Origin: Clostridiales bacterium
Lineage (GTDB): Bacteria; Bacillota; Clostridia; Christensenellales; Aristaeellaceae
Direction: 5' to 3'
Assembly (NCBI GenBank): GCA_004556545.1
Contig: SFGO01000003.1
Span: forward strand, 1-64,000
DNA length: 64,000 bases
This document shows positions 50,749-59,600 of the stretch, piece by piece. Position 1 is the first letter of the stretch. Every line of letters starts with the position of its first letter. The notes under the pieces were generated by a model. That model was not told where the DNA came from. It saw only the letters and a list, made by a program, of their open reading frames with translations, and did not search any database. A program made the translations under genes and the position numbers.

Positions 50749-51887
50749 AATGGAGGGAGCAGTGGCGGTTCAGCTTCCGCAATCTTTTTGCCGCGCCGGT
50801 GCGCTCCCTGCTGACGGTGCTGGGCATGTCCATCGGGATCGGAGCCATTCTGGCGGTGCTGACGCTGGGAACGGCGGGACGCGATCAGGTTCGGGCGGAG
50901 ATGACCCGTTTGGGCATCGACCGGGTATGGCTGACTGCCGCCCGGTCGGAAGAACCGCTGATGCGCGGCGACGGCGCGCTGCTGGAACGGGAGCTGGGGG
51001 TCAGCGCCGCAGAGCAGCGGGTTCTTCCCGTCAAAATCGCCGCGGGGGAAAGGGAAAGCGAGACGGCGCTGGTGGGCTGCAGCCCCGTCTGCCTGCGAAT
51101 GACCGGCGCGGCTATTATGGAAGGAACCGCCCTTTCCGCGCAGGAATGGCGGCAGGGCGGAAGCAGCATCCTTCTGGGAGAGGCGCTGGCCGCCGAGCTG
51201 AACTGCGGCCCGGGCGCGTTGGTTTCAGCCGGGGGAATGCCGCTTCGGTGCGCAGGCGTGATCCGGCTGGAAGAACGGGCTTCCGAGCTGGACTGGAACC
51301 GCGCCGCCTTTGTCCCGCTGGAAACCCTTGCGGACAGCGCCGGGGCCAAGCTCAGCCAGATCACGCTGCTGGCCGGAGAATCCCTCCAGCCCACCGAGCT
51401 GGCCCGGGAAGCCCGGCAGCTTCTGGCGCGCCGCCGGGGGATTGAAACCGAAGCGCTGACCCTGCAGGCCCAGAGCGAGGCGGCCGAAAGCGTGATCGCC
51501 GTTTTTGTGGAGGTACTCCAATGGGTGGCGTTTATCTGTACGCTGGTGGGCGGTATCGGCGTGATGAATATCCTGCTGGTCAGCGTCCGGGAGCGCCGCC
51601 GGGAGATCGGCGTGATGATGGCGCTGGGCGCGGAGCCGGGGCTGGTCTGCCGTCTGTTTTTAAGGGAAGCACTGATCTACGCGGCTGTCAGCGGCGTTCT
51701 GGGGCTTCTGACCGGCATCTGGCTCATTCAGGCGGCGGCGGGCGCCATCGGGCTGCACCCGGTGCTGATGGCGGGAGACTGCGCGGCTGTTTTCGCCTGT
51801 GCGCTGGCGGTGGGACTCCTTTCCGGCGTAGTTCCCGCCTCCCGGGCCGCCCGGCTGAAGCCGGTGGAAGCCCTTCGAAATGAATAA
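50745..51887 (+). CDS. MacB-like ABC transporter permease (FtsX domain), no ATPase domain
   Basis: A 380-residue permease with the MacB topology: helix 1 after RFSFRNLFAAPVRSLLTVLG, a large extracytoplasmic domain (about 50-250), then three helices starting at VGGIGVMNILLVSVRERRRE and ending GVVPASRAARLKPVEALRNE, the standard FtsX-family finish. Full MacB has an N-terminal ATPase; here only the membrane part exists, as in Gram-positive systems where a separate ATPase gene normally sits next door. None is found here; the adjacent ATPase at 52064 is of the sugar-import type. Confidence 0.88.
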   Translation: MKWREQWRFSFRNLFAAPVRSLLTVLGMSIGIGAILAVLTLGTAGRDQVRAEMTRLGIDRVWLTAARSEEPLMRGDGALLERELGVSAAEQRVLPVKIAAGERESETALVGCSPVCLRMTGAAIMEGTALSAQEWRQGGSSILLGEALAAELNCGPGALVSAGGMPLRCAGVIRLEERASELDWNRAAFVPLETLADSAGAKLSQITLLAGESLQPTELAREARQLLARRRGIETEALTLQAQSEAAESVIAVFVEVLQWVAFICTLVGGIGVMNILLVSVRERRREIGVMMALGAEPGLVCRLFLREALIYAAVSGVLGLLTGIWLIQAAAGAIGLHPVLMAGDCAAVFACALAVGLLSGVVPASRAARLKPVEALRNE

Positions 51888-51961
51888 GTAAATATGGCGG
51901 TATTTTCGCCAGCCTGTACATCATACACAAACCGCAGGGTGAATCTTAGTAAAAATAGTCA

Positions 51962-51991
51962 ATTACATTTCAGCCGGATTTTCGCTATAAT
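51962..51991 (+). promoter_or_regulatory. Promoter of the MsmK-type ATPase gene
   Basis: ATTACA (51962-51967), 18-bp spacer, TATAAT (51986-51991). Confidence 0.65.
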
Positions 51992-52063
51992 ACAGGTACG
52001 TCATTGATGATACGCCATGTCCTCGTAGGGCGTACCGATGAACCATGTAAGGAGGAAACAAGA

Positions 52064-53185
52064 ATGGCAAGTTTGTCTTTGAACCACATTTACAAAGTAT
52101 ATTCCGGCAATGTGACGGCTGTCAGCGATTTCTGCCTGGAAATCGAAGATAAGGAATTTATCGTTCTGGTCGGACCTTCCGGCTGCGGTAAGTCCACCAC
52201 CCTGCGTATGGTGGCCGGTCTGGAAGAAATCTCCAGCGGCGAACTCTACATCGGCGATAAGCTGGTCAACGACGTCGCTCCCAAGGATCGCGACATCGCC
52301 ATGGTGTTCCAGAACTACGCTCTGTATCCCCACATGACCGTGTTTGACAACATGGCGTTTGGCCTGAAGCTGCGCAAGACCCCCAAGGCTGAGATCAAGC
52401 AGCGCGTGGAAGAAGCCGCCCGTATCCTGGACATCGCTCACCTGCTGAACCGTAAGCCCAAGGCTCTGTCCGGCGGCCAGCGTCAGCGCGTTGCTCTGGG
52501 CCGTGCTATCGTCCGTGAGCCTAAGGTCTTCCTGTTCGACGAACCTCTGTCCAACCTGGACGCCAAGCTGCGCGTTGCCATGCGTACGGAAATCACCAAG
52601 CTGCATCAGCGCCTGCAGACCACCTTCATCTATGTTACTCACGACCAGACCGAAGCTATGACCATGGCTTCCCGTATCGTGGTTATGAAGGACGGCTTCA
52701 TCCAGCAGGTGGACAGCCCCCAGAACCTGTATGACTATCCCGCCAACCTGTTCGTGGCCGGCTTCATCGGCAGCCCCCAGATGAACTTCTTTAATGCGAC
52801 CCTGGAGAAGGAAGGCAACGACGTTGTGGCCAAGTTCGGCGACAACAAGATCACCATCCCCACCAGCAAGCTGAGCAAGTTCACCGACGAGAACTACATC
52901 GGCAAGGAAGTCATCATGGGCATCCGTCCTGAGAACATCCATGACGAAGACGTGTTCGTGCAGACCGCCAGCAACGCCGTCATCAACGCCAAGGTTGAAG
53001 TGACCGAGCTGATGGGCTCCGAGACCTATCTGTACCTGTCCACCAGCGGCAAGGACGAGAACATCATCGCCCGCGTCAACCCCCGCACCACCAGCCGCGC
53101 CGGTCAGGACGTGCAGGTTGCCTTCGACGTGAACCACCTGCATTTCTTCGACAAGGAGACCGAAGTGACCCTGCTGAGCCGCTAA
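52064..53185 (+). CDS. msmK: Multiple-sugar ABC transporter ATP-binding protein, MsmK/UgpC type
   Basis: The 373-residue ATPase for CUT1 sugar importers. Walker A is LVGPSGCGKSTTLRMVAGLE, the Q-loop MVFQNYALYPHM, signature LSGGQRQRVALGRAI, Walker B VFLFDEPLSNLDAKL and switch His in YVTHDQTEAMTMA. Residues about 240-373 form the regulatory OB-like domain of MalK/MsmK. Codons are strongly biased (CGT, GCT and AAG-rich), unlike the neighbours, implying high expression and a shared, housekeeping role. No permeases are adjacent, and the lpl-type importer at 7446-10876 lacks an ATPase. AAGGAGGAAACA precedes ATG 52064. Confidence 0.95.
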   Translation: MASLSLNHIYKVYSGNVTAVSDFCLEIEDKEFIVLVGPSGCGKSTTLRMVAGLEEISSGELYIGDKLVNDVAPKDRDIAMVFQNYALYPHMTVFDNMAFGLKLRKTPKAEIKQRVEEAARILDIAHLLNRKPKALSGGQRQRVALGRAIVREPKVFLFDEPLSNLDAKLRVAMRTEITKLHQRLQTTFIYVTHDQTEAMTMASRIVVMKDGFIQQVDSPQNLYDYPANLFVAGFIGSPQMNFFNATLEKEGNDVVAKFGDNKITIPTSKLSKFTDENYIGKEVIMGIRPENIHDEDVFVQTASNAVINAKVEVTELMGSETYLYLSTSGKDENIIARVNPRTTSRAGQDVQVAFDVNHLHFFDKETEVTLLSR

Positions 53186-53209
53186 GGTTTGCTGAAAATC
53201 GAATCGCCG

Positions 53210-53237
53210 CCGCCGGGAGAAATCCCGGCGGTTTTTT
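53210..53237 (+). terminator. Terminator of the MsmK-type gene
   Basis: A 9-bp perfect stem (53210-53218 with 53223-53231) with a GAAA tetraloop is followed by six T. Confidence 0.93.
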
Positions 53238-53275
53238 AGCGCTCTGAAAAAGCGCCGGGCAGCGTTTCCAAGCCG

Positions 53276-53304
53276 TTGACAAGTCCCCGAAATCCTGCTA
53301 TTCT
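53276..53304 (+). promoter_or_regulatory. Promoter of the LacI-family gene
   Basis: TTGACA (53276-53281), 17-bp spacer, TATTCT (53299-53304) with extended -10 TGC. Confidence 0.75.
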
Positions 53305-53343
53305 TCCCCGGGAACGACATCGTAGAAAGGCGGAAGAATCCCC

Positions 53344-54336
53344 ATGGCAGCAAGACCCACCCTGAAAACCGTGGCGCAGGCGGTCGGCGTAACGGCCAAT
53401 ACAGTTTCGCTGGCGCTGCGCGGCTCCCCACTGGTGGCGGAAAAAACCAAAACCGCCATTCTGGCCGAGGCACGCCGTCAGGGCTATCAGCATGACGCGG
53501 CGGCGCAGGCGCTTCGCTGCGGCCGGAGCCGGGTGATTGCGCTAGCCTTCGGCGATATTGCCAATCCGCTTTTTGCCATCAAAATCAAGCTGCTGGCTCA
53601 GCAGTTCGCCCAAGCCGGATATGAAACTTTGATCCTGAACACCGACGAAGCCGAAGAAACGGAGGTCAAGGCCATCCGCACTGCCCTGAGCCGCAAAGTG
53701 GAGGGCGTGGTGCTCTGCCCCTGCCAGAAAGGCCGGGAGGCGCTGGAGCTGCTCCACGGTCAGGGCGTACCCTGTGTACTGATTGGCCGTCAGTTTGACA
53801 GCCCGCAGGAGGACGCGGTGGTCTGGGACGACCGGCGGGGCGGCTATCTGGCCACCCGGCAGCTGCTGGAACTGGGCTGCCGTCAACCTCTGTATCTGAC
53901 CGCCGCCCCCAGCATTTCCAGCGCCCGCCTGCGCTTGGAGGGCTTCCGGCAGGCGCTTGAGGAAGCGGGAATGCCGGAAAACGGGCTGGTGCGGGAGGTA
54001 TCCCCGTTGGGGGACGATCTGGGCCGACTGCTGGATACGCTTCCCAAAGAGACGGACGGCGTGTTTGCCTTCAACGATCTGCTGGCGTGGCGGCTGATGT
54101 GCATGCTGAAACGCCCTCTGCCGGTGGTGGGTTTCGACGATATCCAGTCCGCGCTGGCCGCGCCCATCCCGCTTTCTTCCATTCACAGCGATCTGGAAGA
54201 GGAAACCCGGCTGACCGCCCGCCTTTTGCTGGAGCGAATCGAGCAGCCGGAACGCCCGTTGCAGACGCTGGTGATGCCCGTTTCTTTGACGGTGCGGGAT
54301 GCATGGGAAAATGAAAAAACGACAGGCAGCCGTTGA
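53344..54336 (+). CDS. LacI family transcriptional regulator
   Basis: The 330-residue protein has the LacI helix-turn-helix and hinge (residues 1-60: TLKTVAQAVGVTANTVSLAL, then EARRQGYQHDAAAQALR), followed by a sugar-binding-protein-like effector domain (RVIALAFGDIANPLFAIKIK, VEGVVLCPCQKGREALE, VVGFDDIQSA). It is a single gene between the MsmK-type ATPase and the small peptide gene, with its own promoter. It may regulate sugar uptake, but neither target nor ligand is indicated. Confidence 0.93.
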   Translation: MAARPTLKTVAQAVGVTANTVSLALRGSPLVAEKTKTAILAEARRQGYQHDAAAQALRCGRSRVIALAFGDIANPLFAIKIKLLAQQFAQAGYETLILNTDEAEETEVKAIRTALSRKVEGVVLCPCQKGREALELLHGQGVPCVLIGRQFDSPQEDAVVWDDRRGGYLATRQLLELGCRQPLYLTAAPSISSARLRLEGFRQALEEAGMPENGLVREVSPLGDDLGRLLDTLPKETDGVFAFNDLLAWRLMCMLKRPLPVVGFDDIQSALAAPIPLSSIHSDLEEETRLTARLLLERIEQPERPLQTLVMPVSLTVRDAWENEKTTGSR

Positions 54337-54361
54337 CAGCTCTTTCAAAAAATGATAAGAT
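54333..54361 (+). promoter_or_regulatory. Promoter of the small peptide gene
   Basis: TTGACA (54333-54338), 17-bp spacer, TAAGAT (54356-54361) with extended -10 TGA. A short hairpin with a T run follows at the very 5' end (54365-54374 with 54383-54392, then TGTTTTT). Confidence 0.75.
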
Positions 54362-54427
54362 ATGCTTGCAGTTAAACAAAACTAACCGCAAGTGTTTTTC
54401 TTTGGACAGGCGAATGGAGGCAGAGCA

Positions 54428-54520
54428 ATGGCAAAGCGCATGCTGAAAAGAAAACTGACGGGACTGGGCTGCACCGCGGCGCTGATCGCTGTAGGCTGGC
54501 TGATTTCCAACTGCCTGTAA
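54428..54520 (+). CDS. 30-residue membrane peptide of unknown function
   Basis: The frame encodes a basic N-terminus (MAKRMLKRKL) and one hydrophobic segment (TGLGCTAALIAVGWLISNCL) with two Cys, ending at TAA. GGAGG lies 8-12 nt before the ATG, a strong extended -10 promoter upstream (54333-54361) and a 14-bp hairpin terminator downstream (54532-54576), so it forms a complete single-gene unit. It is too short for most annotation pipelines. A single-pass membrane peptide, small toxin, or leader peptide of the glnA region are all possible. Confidence 0.65.
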   Translation: MAKRMLKRKLTGLGCTAALIAVGWLISNCL

Positions 54521-54531
54521 GGCAGAAAGAA

Positions 54532-54576
54532 GGCCGCTTTTTCCGAACGGATTCATCGGAAAAAGCGGCCGTTTTG
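54532..54576 (+). terminator. Terminator after the small peptide gene
   Basis: A 14-bp perfect stem (54532-54545 with 54557-54570) is followed by GTTTT. Confidence 0.88.
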
Positions 54577-54632
54577 ATCTTTGAAGGGCAGCCGAAAAAC
54601 GGAAAAAAAACACTTTCTCCGGCCTTTTTCTA

Positions 54633-54661
54633 TTGACGGAGAAAAAGGAATCTGCTATGAT
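54633..54661 (+). promoter_or_regulatory. Promoter of the glnA operon
   Basis: TTGACG (54633-54638), 17-bp spacer, TATGAT (54656-54661) with extended -10 TGC. The leader to the glnA start would be about 66 nt. Confidence 0.75.
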
Positions 54662-54670
54662 ACACGCATT

Positions 54671-54718
54671 GCAGAGCAAGGGTGCTGTGTGCAGCATGCC
54701 CTTGCTCTGCTTATTTTT
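54671..54718 (+). terminator. Leader terminator (attenuator) in front of glnA
   Basis: A 12-bp perfect stem (54671-54682 with 54699-54710) is capped by five more pairs (54683-54687 with 54692-54696, loop TGTG, bulge TG at 54697-54698). TTATTTTT follows at once, and the glnA ribosome binding site (54719-54726) comes directly after. As drawn, it would stop transcription just before glnA unless overridden, most likely by the ANTAR protein NitR encoded downstream. Confidence 0.75.
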
Positions 54719-54733
54719 AAGGAGGGTTTCATC

Positions 54734-56065
54734 ATGAGCAGGTACAGCAAGGATGACATCATTCGTATGGTGCATGAGGACGATGTGGAGTTTATCCGCA
54801 TGCAGTTTACCGATATTTTTGGTCAGCTGAAAAACGTGGCCATCACGGCTTCCCAGATCGAGAAGGCGGTCAATAATGAGATCATGATTGACGGCAGCTC
54901 CATCGAGGGCTTCGTGCGCATCCAGGAATCCGACCAGTACCTGCATCCGGATCTGGATACCTTCACCGTACTGCCCTGGCGGCCCCAGCAGGGCAAGGTG
55001 GCCCGCCTGATCTGCGATGTGTACAATCCCGACGGAACGCCGTTTGTGGGCGATCCCCGGGGCGCGCTGAAGCGGGTGCTGAAGAAGGCCGCCGATATGG
55101 GCTACAGCTTCAACGTCGGCCCGGAATGCGAGTTCTTCCTGTTCCAGACGGACGAAGAAGGCAAGCCCACCACCGCTACCAACGATGAAGCCGGTTACTT
55201 TGATCTGGGCCCGCTGGATCACGGCGAGAGCACCCGCAGGGAGATCTGCATGACGCTGGAAAAGATGGGCTTCGAGATCGAGGCTTCCCATCACGAGGTA
55301 GCCGCCGGTCAGCACGAGATCGACTTCAAGTATGCCGAGGCCCTGACCGCCGCCGACAACATCATGACCTTCAAGCTGGCCGTCAAGACGCTGGCCCAGA
55401 AGAACGGCCTGCACGCTACCTTTATGCCCAAGCCCATCTTCGGCATCAACGGCAGCGGCATGCACACCAACATGTCCCTGTTCAAGGACGGCAAGAACGT
55501 GTTCTTCGATGAAAACGGCGAGAAGAAGCTGTCCGCCGATGCGTATCACTTCATCGCGGGCCTTCTGACCCACGTCAGCAGCATGAACGCCATCCTGAAC
55601 CCGCTGGTGAACTCCTATAAGCGGCTGGTGCCCGGCTATGAAGCGCCCTGCTACACCGCGTGGTCCGCTTCCAACCGTTCCGCGCTGATCCGCATTCCTG
55701 CCGCCCGCGGCCAGTCCACCCGCGTGGAGCTGCGCTGCCCCGATCCCTCCTGCAACCCCTATCTGGCGCTGGCCGTGTGTCTGGCCGCCGGTCTGGACGG
55801 CATCGAGCGCAAGCTGACCCCGCCCGCCGAGATCACCGAGAACATTTTCGCCATGACGCCCGCCGAACGGGAAGCCAAGGGCATCCACAGCCTGCCAGGA
55901 ACGCTGCATGACGCGGTGGAGGCATTCCGGAAGGACAAGCTGATCTGCGATACGCTGGGCGAGCACATCGTCAGCCAGTACGTGGCCGGCAAGGAGAAGG
56001 AATGGGACGAGTACCGCACCCATGTCAGCAACTGGGAGCTGGAAAAGTACCTGATTACCTACTAA
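54734..56065 (+). CDS. glnA: Glutamine synthetase, type I
   Basis: The 443-residue enzyme makes glutamine from glutamate, ammonia and ATP. The size fits the GSI-alpha form of Bacillota (no adenylylation loop). Signatures: [79 protein letters not shown] and [26 protein letters not shown] precedes ATG 54734; the longer frame from 54581 reads through the terminator and is not real. It heads the glnA-nitR-gltB-gltD cluster. Confidence 0.97.
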   Translation: MSRYSKDDIIRMVHEDDVEFIRMQFTDIFGQLKNVAITASQIEKAVNNEIMIDGSSIEGFVRIQESDQYLHPDLDTFTVLPWRPQQGKVARLICDVYNPDGTPFVGDPRGALKRVLKKAADMGYSFNVGPECEFFLFQTDEEGKPTTATNDEAGYFDLGPLDHGESTRREICMTLEKMGFEIEASHHEVAAGQHEIDFKYAEALTAADNIMTFKLAVKTLAQKNGLHATFMPKPIFGINGSGMHTNMSLFKDGKNVFFDENGEKKLSADAYHFIAGLLTHVSSMNAILNPLVNSYKRLVPGYEAPCYTAWSASNRSALIRIPAARGQSTRVELRCPDPSCNPYLALAVCLAAGLDGIERKLTPPAEITENIFAMTPAEREAKGIHSLPGTLHDAVEAFRKDKLICDTLGEHIVSQYVAGKEKEWDEYRTHVSNWELEKYLITY

Positions 56066-56079
56066 GCACAAATGGCTTG

Positions 56080-56111
56080 CGGCGGCGCGTCCGAGGACGA
56101 ACGCGCCGCCG
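56080..56111 (+). promoter_or_regulatory. Hairpin between glnA and nitR
   Basis: An 11-bp perfect stem (56080-56090 with 56101-56111) without a T tract. It may reduce read-through or protect the glnA message end. Confidence 0.5.
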
Positions 56112-56159
56112 GGAAAATGATTTTGAATATTCTCTGAAAGAAAAAGGAGAGGATGCCCT

Positions 56160-56693
56160 ATGAGTCGTCTGATCGTTGCCTTTGAATCGGAAGCCACCAG
56201 GCAGCGGGTCTGCGAGCTGTTTGCGGCGTCCTCTTTTCCTGTGCGCGCATCCTGCCGCACCGGCGCGGAGGTGATTCGTGCCGCGCATTTCATGGGCGGC
56301 GCCGTGGTGGTTTGCGGCGTGAAACTGGCGGACTGCACCGCCGATCAGCTTTACAGCGATCTGGAAGGGCTGGCCTGCATGCTGGTCGTGGCCAAGCCGG
56401 AGCAGCTGGAGATGTGCGAAAACCCGCACATTTTCCGCCTGCCGCTGCCGGTCAACCGGCACGACCTGACCGCTTCCGTCCGGATGCTGGAGCAGCTTGC
56501 CGAAATGGAGCAGGCCCGGCCCAAGCAGAACGCCGCCGATCAGGAGCTGATCCGTCAGGCGAAAATCTATTTGCAGGAGGTTCGGCTGATGACGGAGGAA
56601 GAAGCTCACCGCTACCTGCAGAAACGGAGCATGACCACCCGCCGGAAAATGGCCGAGGTGGCTGCGGAGATCATTGACCGACAAAGGGGCTGA
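56160..56693 (+). CDS. nitR: ANTAR-domain antiterminator, NitR-like
   Basis: The 177-residue protein has a pseudo-receiver N-terminal half (IVAFESEATRQRVCELFAAS), lacking the usual phospho-acceptor DD pair, then a coiled segment and an ANTAR RNA-binding domain at the end (LMTEEEAHRYLQKRSMTTRR followed by KMAEVAAEII). ANTAR proteins bind paired small RNA loops and prevent terminator formation. In solventogenic Clostridium a glnA-nitR-gltA-gltB cluster is known, with NitR proposed to control GS and GOGAT. AAAGGAGAGG precedes ATG 56160; gltB starts 4 bp after the stop. Confidence 0.92.
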   Translation: MSRLIVAFESEATRQRVCELFAASSFPVRASCRTGAEVIRAAHFMGGAVVVCGVKLADCTADQLYSDLEGLACMLVVAKPEQLEMCENPHIFRLPLPVNRHDLTASVRMLEQLAEMEQARPKQNAADQELIRQAKIYLQEVRLMTEEEAHRYLQKRSMTTRRKMAEVAAEIIDRQRG

Positions 56694-56697
56694 GACT

Positions 56698-59600
56698 GTG
56701 AGAACGCAAGAAGAAGCCGCCCGGCAGGGCCTGTATCTGCCTCAGATGGAACACGACGCCTGCGGAATTGGAGCCGTGGTCAGCATTGAGGGGCTCAAGA
56801 CCCGCAGCACGGTAGATCAGGCGTTGAAAATTGTAGAAAAGCTGGAGCATCGCGCAGGCAAGGACGCCGACGGCAGCACCGGCGACGGCGTGGGCATCAT
56901 GACGCAGATTCCCCACGCTTTTTTCAGCCGTCTGGAACTGGGCTTCGACCTGCCCGGCGAGCGGGACTACGGCGTTGGAATGCTGTTTCTGCCCGCCGAC
57001 CATCTGAAACGGGCGCAGGCCCGGAAGCTGATGGAGATCGTGACCCAGAAGGAAGGATTGCGGTTTCTGGGCTGGCGAACCGTGCCGGTTTGCCCGGAAG
57101 TGCTGGGCGAACGGGCGCGGGCCTGTATGCCCGTGATCGAGCAGTGCTTTATTGCCCGGCCCGACCGGCTGAAGCAGGGCGTCGACTTTGACCGGCGGCT
57201 GTATGTGGTTCGCCGGGCCTTTGAGCAGAGCAACGCCGATACGTATGTATGCTCGCTGTCCAGCCGCACGGTGGTGTATAAGGGCATGTTTCTGGTCAGC
57301 CAGCTGCGCGCCTTTTATCCGGACCTGCAAAGCGAGGATTTCACCAGCGCCATTGCCATGGTGCATTCCCGTTTTTCCACCAATACCTTCCCCAGCTGGG
57401 AACGGGCCCACCCCAACCGGCTCATCCTGCACAACGGCGAAATCAACACCATCCGCGGCAACGTGGACCGAATGATCGCCCGGGAGGAGACCCTCAGCTC
57501 TCCATTGATGGAAAGCGATATGGACAAGGTGCTGCCCGTCATCAACGGCGAGGGCAGCGACTCGGCCATGCTGGACAATACGCTGGAATTCCTGATGATG
57601 AACGGCGTGCCGCTGCCGCTGGCCGTGATGATGACCATCCCGGAGCCGTGGCAGAACGAGCGGGATATTTCCCGCACCCGGCGGGATCTGTACCGCTATT
57701 ACGCCACTATGATGGAGCCTTGGGACGGCCCTGCCTCCATCCTGTTTTCCGACGGCGACGTGATGGGCGCAGTGCTGGACCGCAACGGACTGCGGCCCTC
57801 CCGCTACTATATTACGGATGACAACATGCTGGTTCTTTCCAGCGAGGTAGGCGTGCTGGATATTCCGCCGGAGAGGATTGTGAAAAAATCCCGGGTGCGC
57901 TCCGGCCAGATGCTGCTGGTGGATACGGTGCAGAAGCGCATCATCGAGGACGGCGAGCTGAAGGAAGAATACGCCGCCCGCCAGCCCTACGGCGAATGGC
58001 TGGACGGCAACCTGCTTTCGCTCAACGACCTGCCGCTGCCCAACCATGCCATTCCGCCGCTGGAGCAGACCGCCCGGGATCGGCTGTACAAGGCCTTCGG
58101 CTATACCTACGAGGACGTGAAGGAGGTCATCCTTCCCATGGCCCGTACCGGCGCGGAGCCTACGGCTTCCATGGGGGCGGATATTCCGCTGGCCGTGCTT
58201 TCGGAAAAGCATCAGGTGTTATTTTCCTATTTCCGGCAGCTCTTCGCACAGGTCACCAACCCGCCTATCGACGCCATTCGGGAGAAAATCGTCACCGATA
58301 CGGCGGTGTACGTGGGCAGCGACGGCAACCTACTGGAGGACAAGCCGGAGAACTGCGCCGTTCTGCGGCTGGAACAGCCCATTCTGTCCAACGCCGACCT
58401 TCTGCGCATCCGCAGCGCAAAGCAGAAATCCCTGCGGGTAGCGAATATCTCCATTCTGTATTACCGGGCCGAGCCCATCGAACGGGCGCTGAATCATCTG
58501 TTTGTGGCCTGCGACCGTGCCTACAAGAACGGGGCCAATGTGCTTATCCTGTCCGACCGGGGAGTGGATGAAAACCATATGGCGATTCCGTCCCTGCTGG
58601 CAGTGTCGGCGCTGGAGCATCATCTCATCAATACCCGCCGCCGCACGGCCATCAGCGTGATTCTGGAAACAGCCGACCCGAGGGACGTCCATCATTTCGC
58701 CCTGCTGCTGGGCTACGGCGCTCGAGCCATCAACCCCTATCTGGCGCTGGAATGCGTCGATGAGCTGATCGAAAAGGGGCTGCTGGACAAGGACCGTCAT
58801 GCCGCCGAGCAGGACTATATCGGCGCGGTGGTGCAGGGCGTGAGCAAGGTGGCCTCCAAGATGGGCATTTCCGTTTTGCAGTCCTATCAGAGCGCACAGA
58901 TTTTCGAGGCCGTGGGCATCCGTCAGGACGTGATCGACCGCTATTTTACCAACACCGTTTCCCGGGTGGGCGGCATCGGGCTGGAAGAGATCAACGAGGA
59001 CGTGAAATACCGCCACGACCGGGCCTTCGATCCGCTGGATCTGGAAACGGATACCACGCTGGATTCGCTGGGCAATCACCGTCTGCGCAGCGGCTGCGAT
59101 AAGGAAGATCACCTCTACAATCCCCAGACCATCGTGACCCTGCAGCGGGCTGTGCGGGAAGGCAGCATGGAGCGGTTCCGCCAGTACACTGCCATGGTGG
59201 ACGACGAGACAAGGCCCCATACGCTGCGCGGCACGCTGGAATTCGCGTTTGACCAATGCACTCCCGTGCCGCTGGAAGAGGTGGAGCCTGCTTCCGAGAT
59301 CGTGAAGCGCTTCAAGACCGGGGCCATGTCCTACGGCTCTATTTCGCAGGAGGCTCACGAATGTCTGGCTGAGGCCATGAACCGGCTGGGAGGACGATCC
59401 AATTCCGGCGAGGGCGGCGAAAGCGAAGAACGGCTGAACACGGAGCGCGGCTCCAAGATCAAGCAGGTCGCCTCCGGCCGCTTCGGCGTGACCAGCGAAT
59501 ACCTGATGAGCGCCGAGGAAATTCAGATCAAAATGGCGCAGGGAGCCAAGCCCGGCGAGGGCGGACACCTGCCCGGCAGCAAGGTCTATCCGTGGATTGC

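Noticed and set aside
52064..53185. ATPase partner for the MacA/MacB-like pair directly upstream
   Set aside because: Its C-terminal regulatory domain and signature motifs are those of sugar importers (MsmK/UgpC), and it has a separate promoter.
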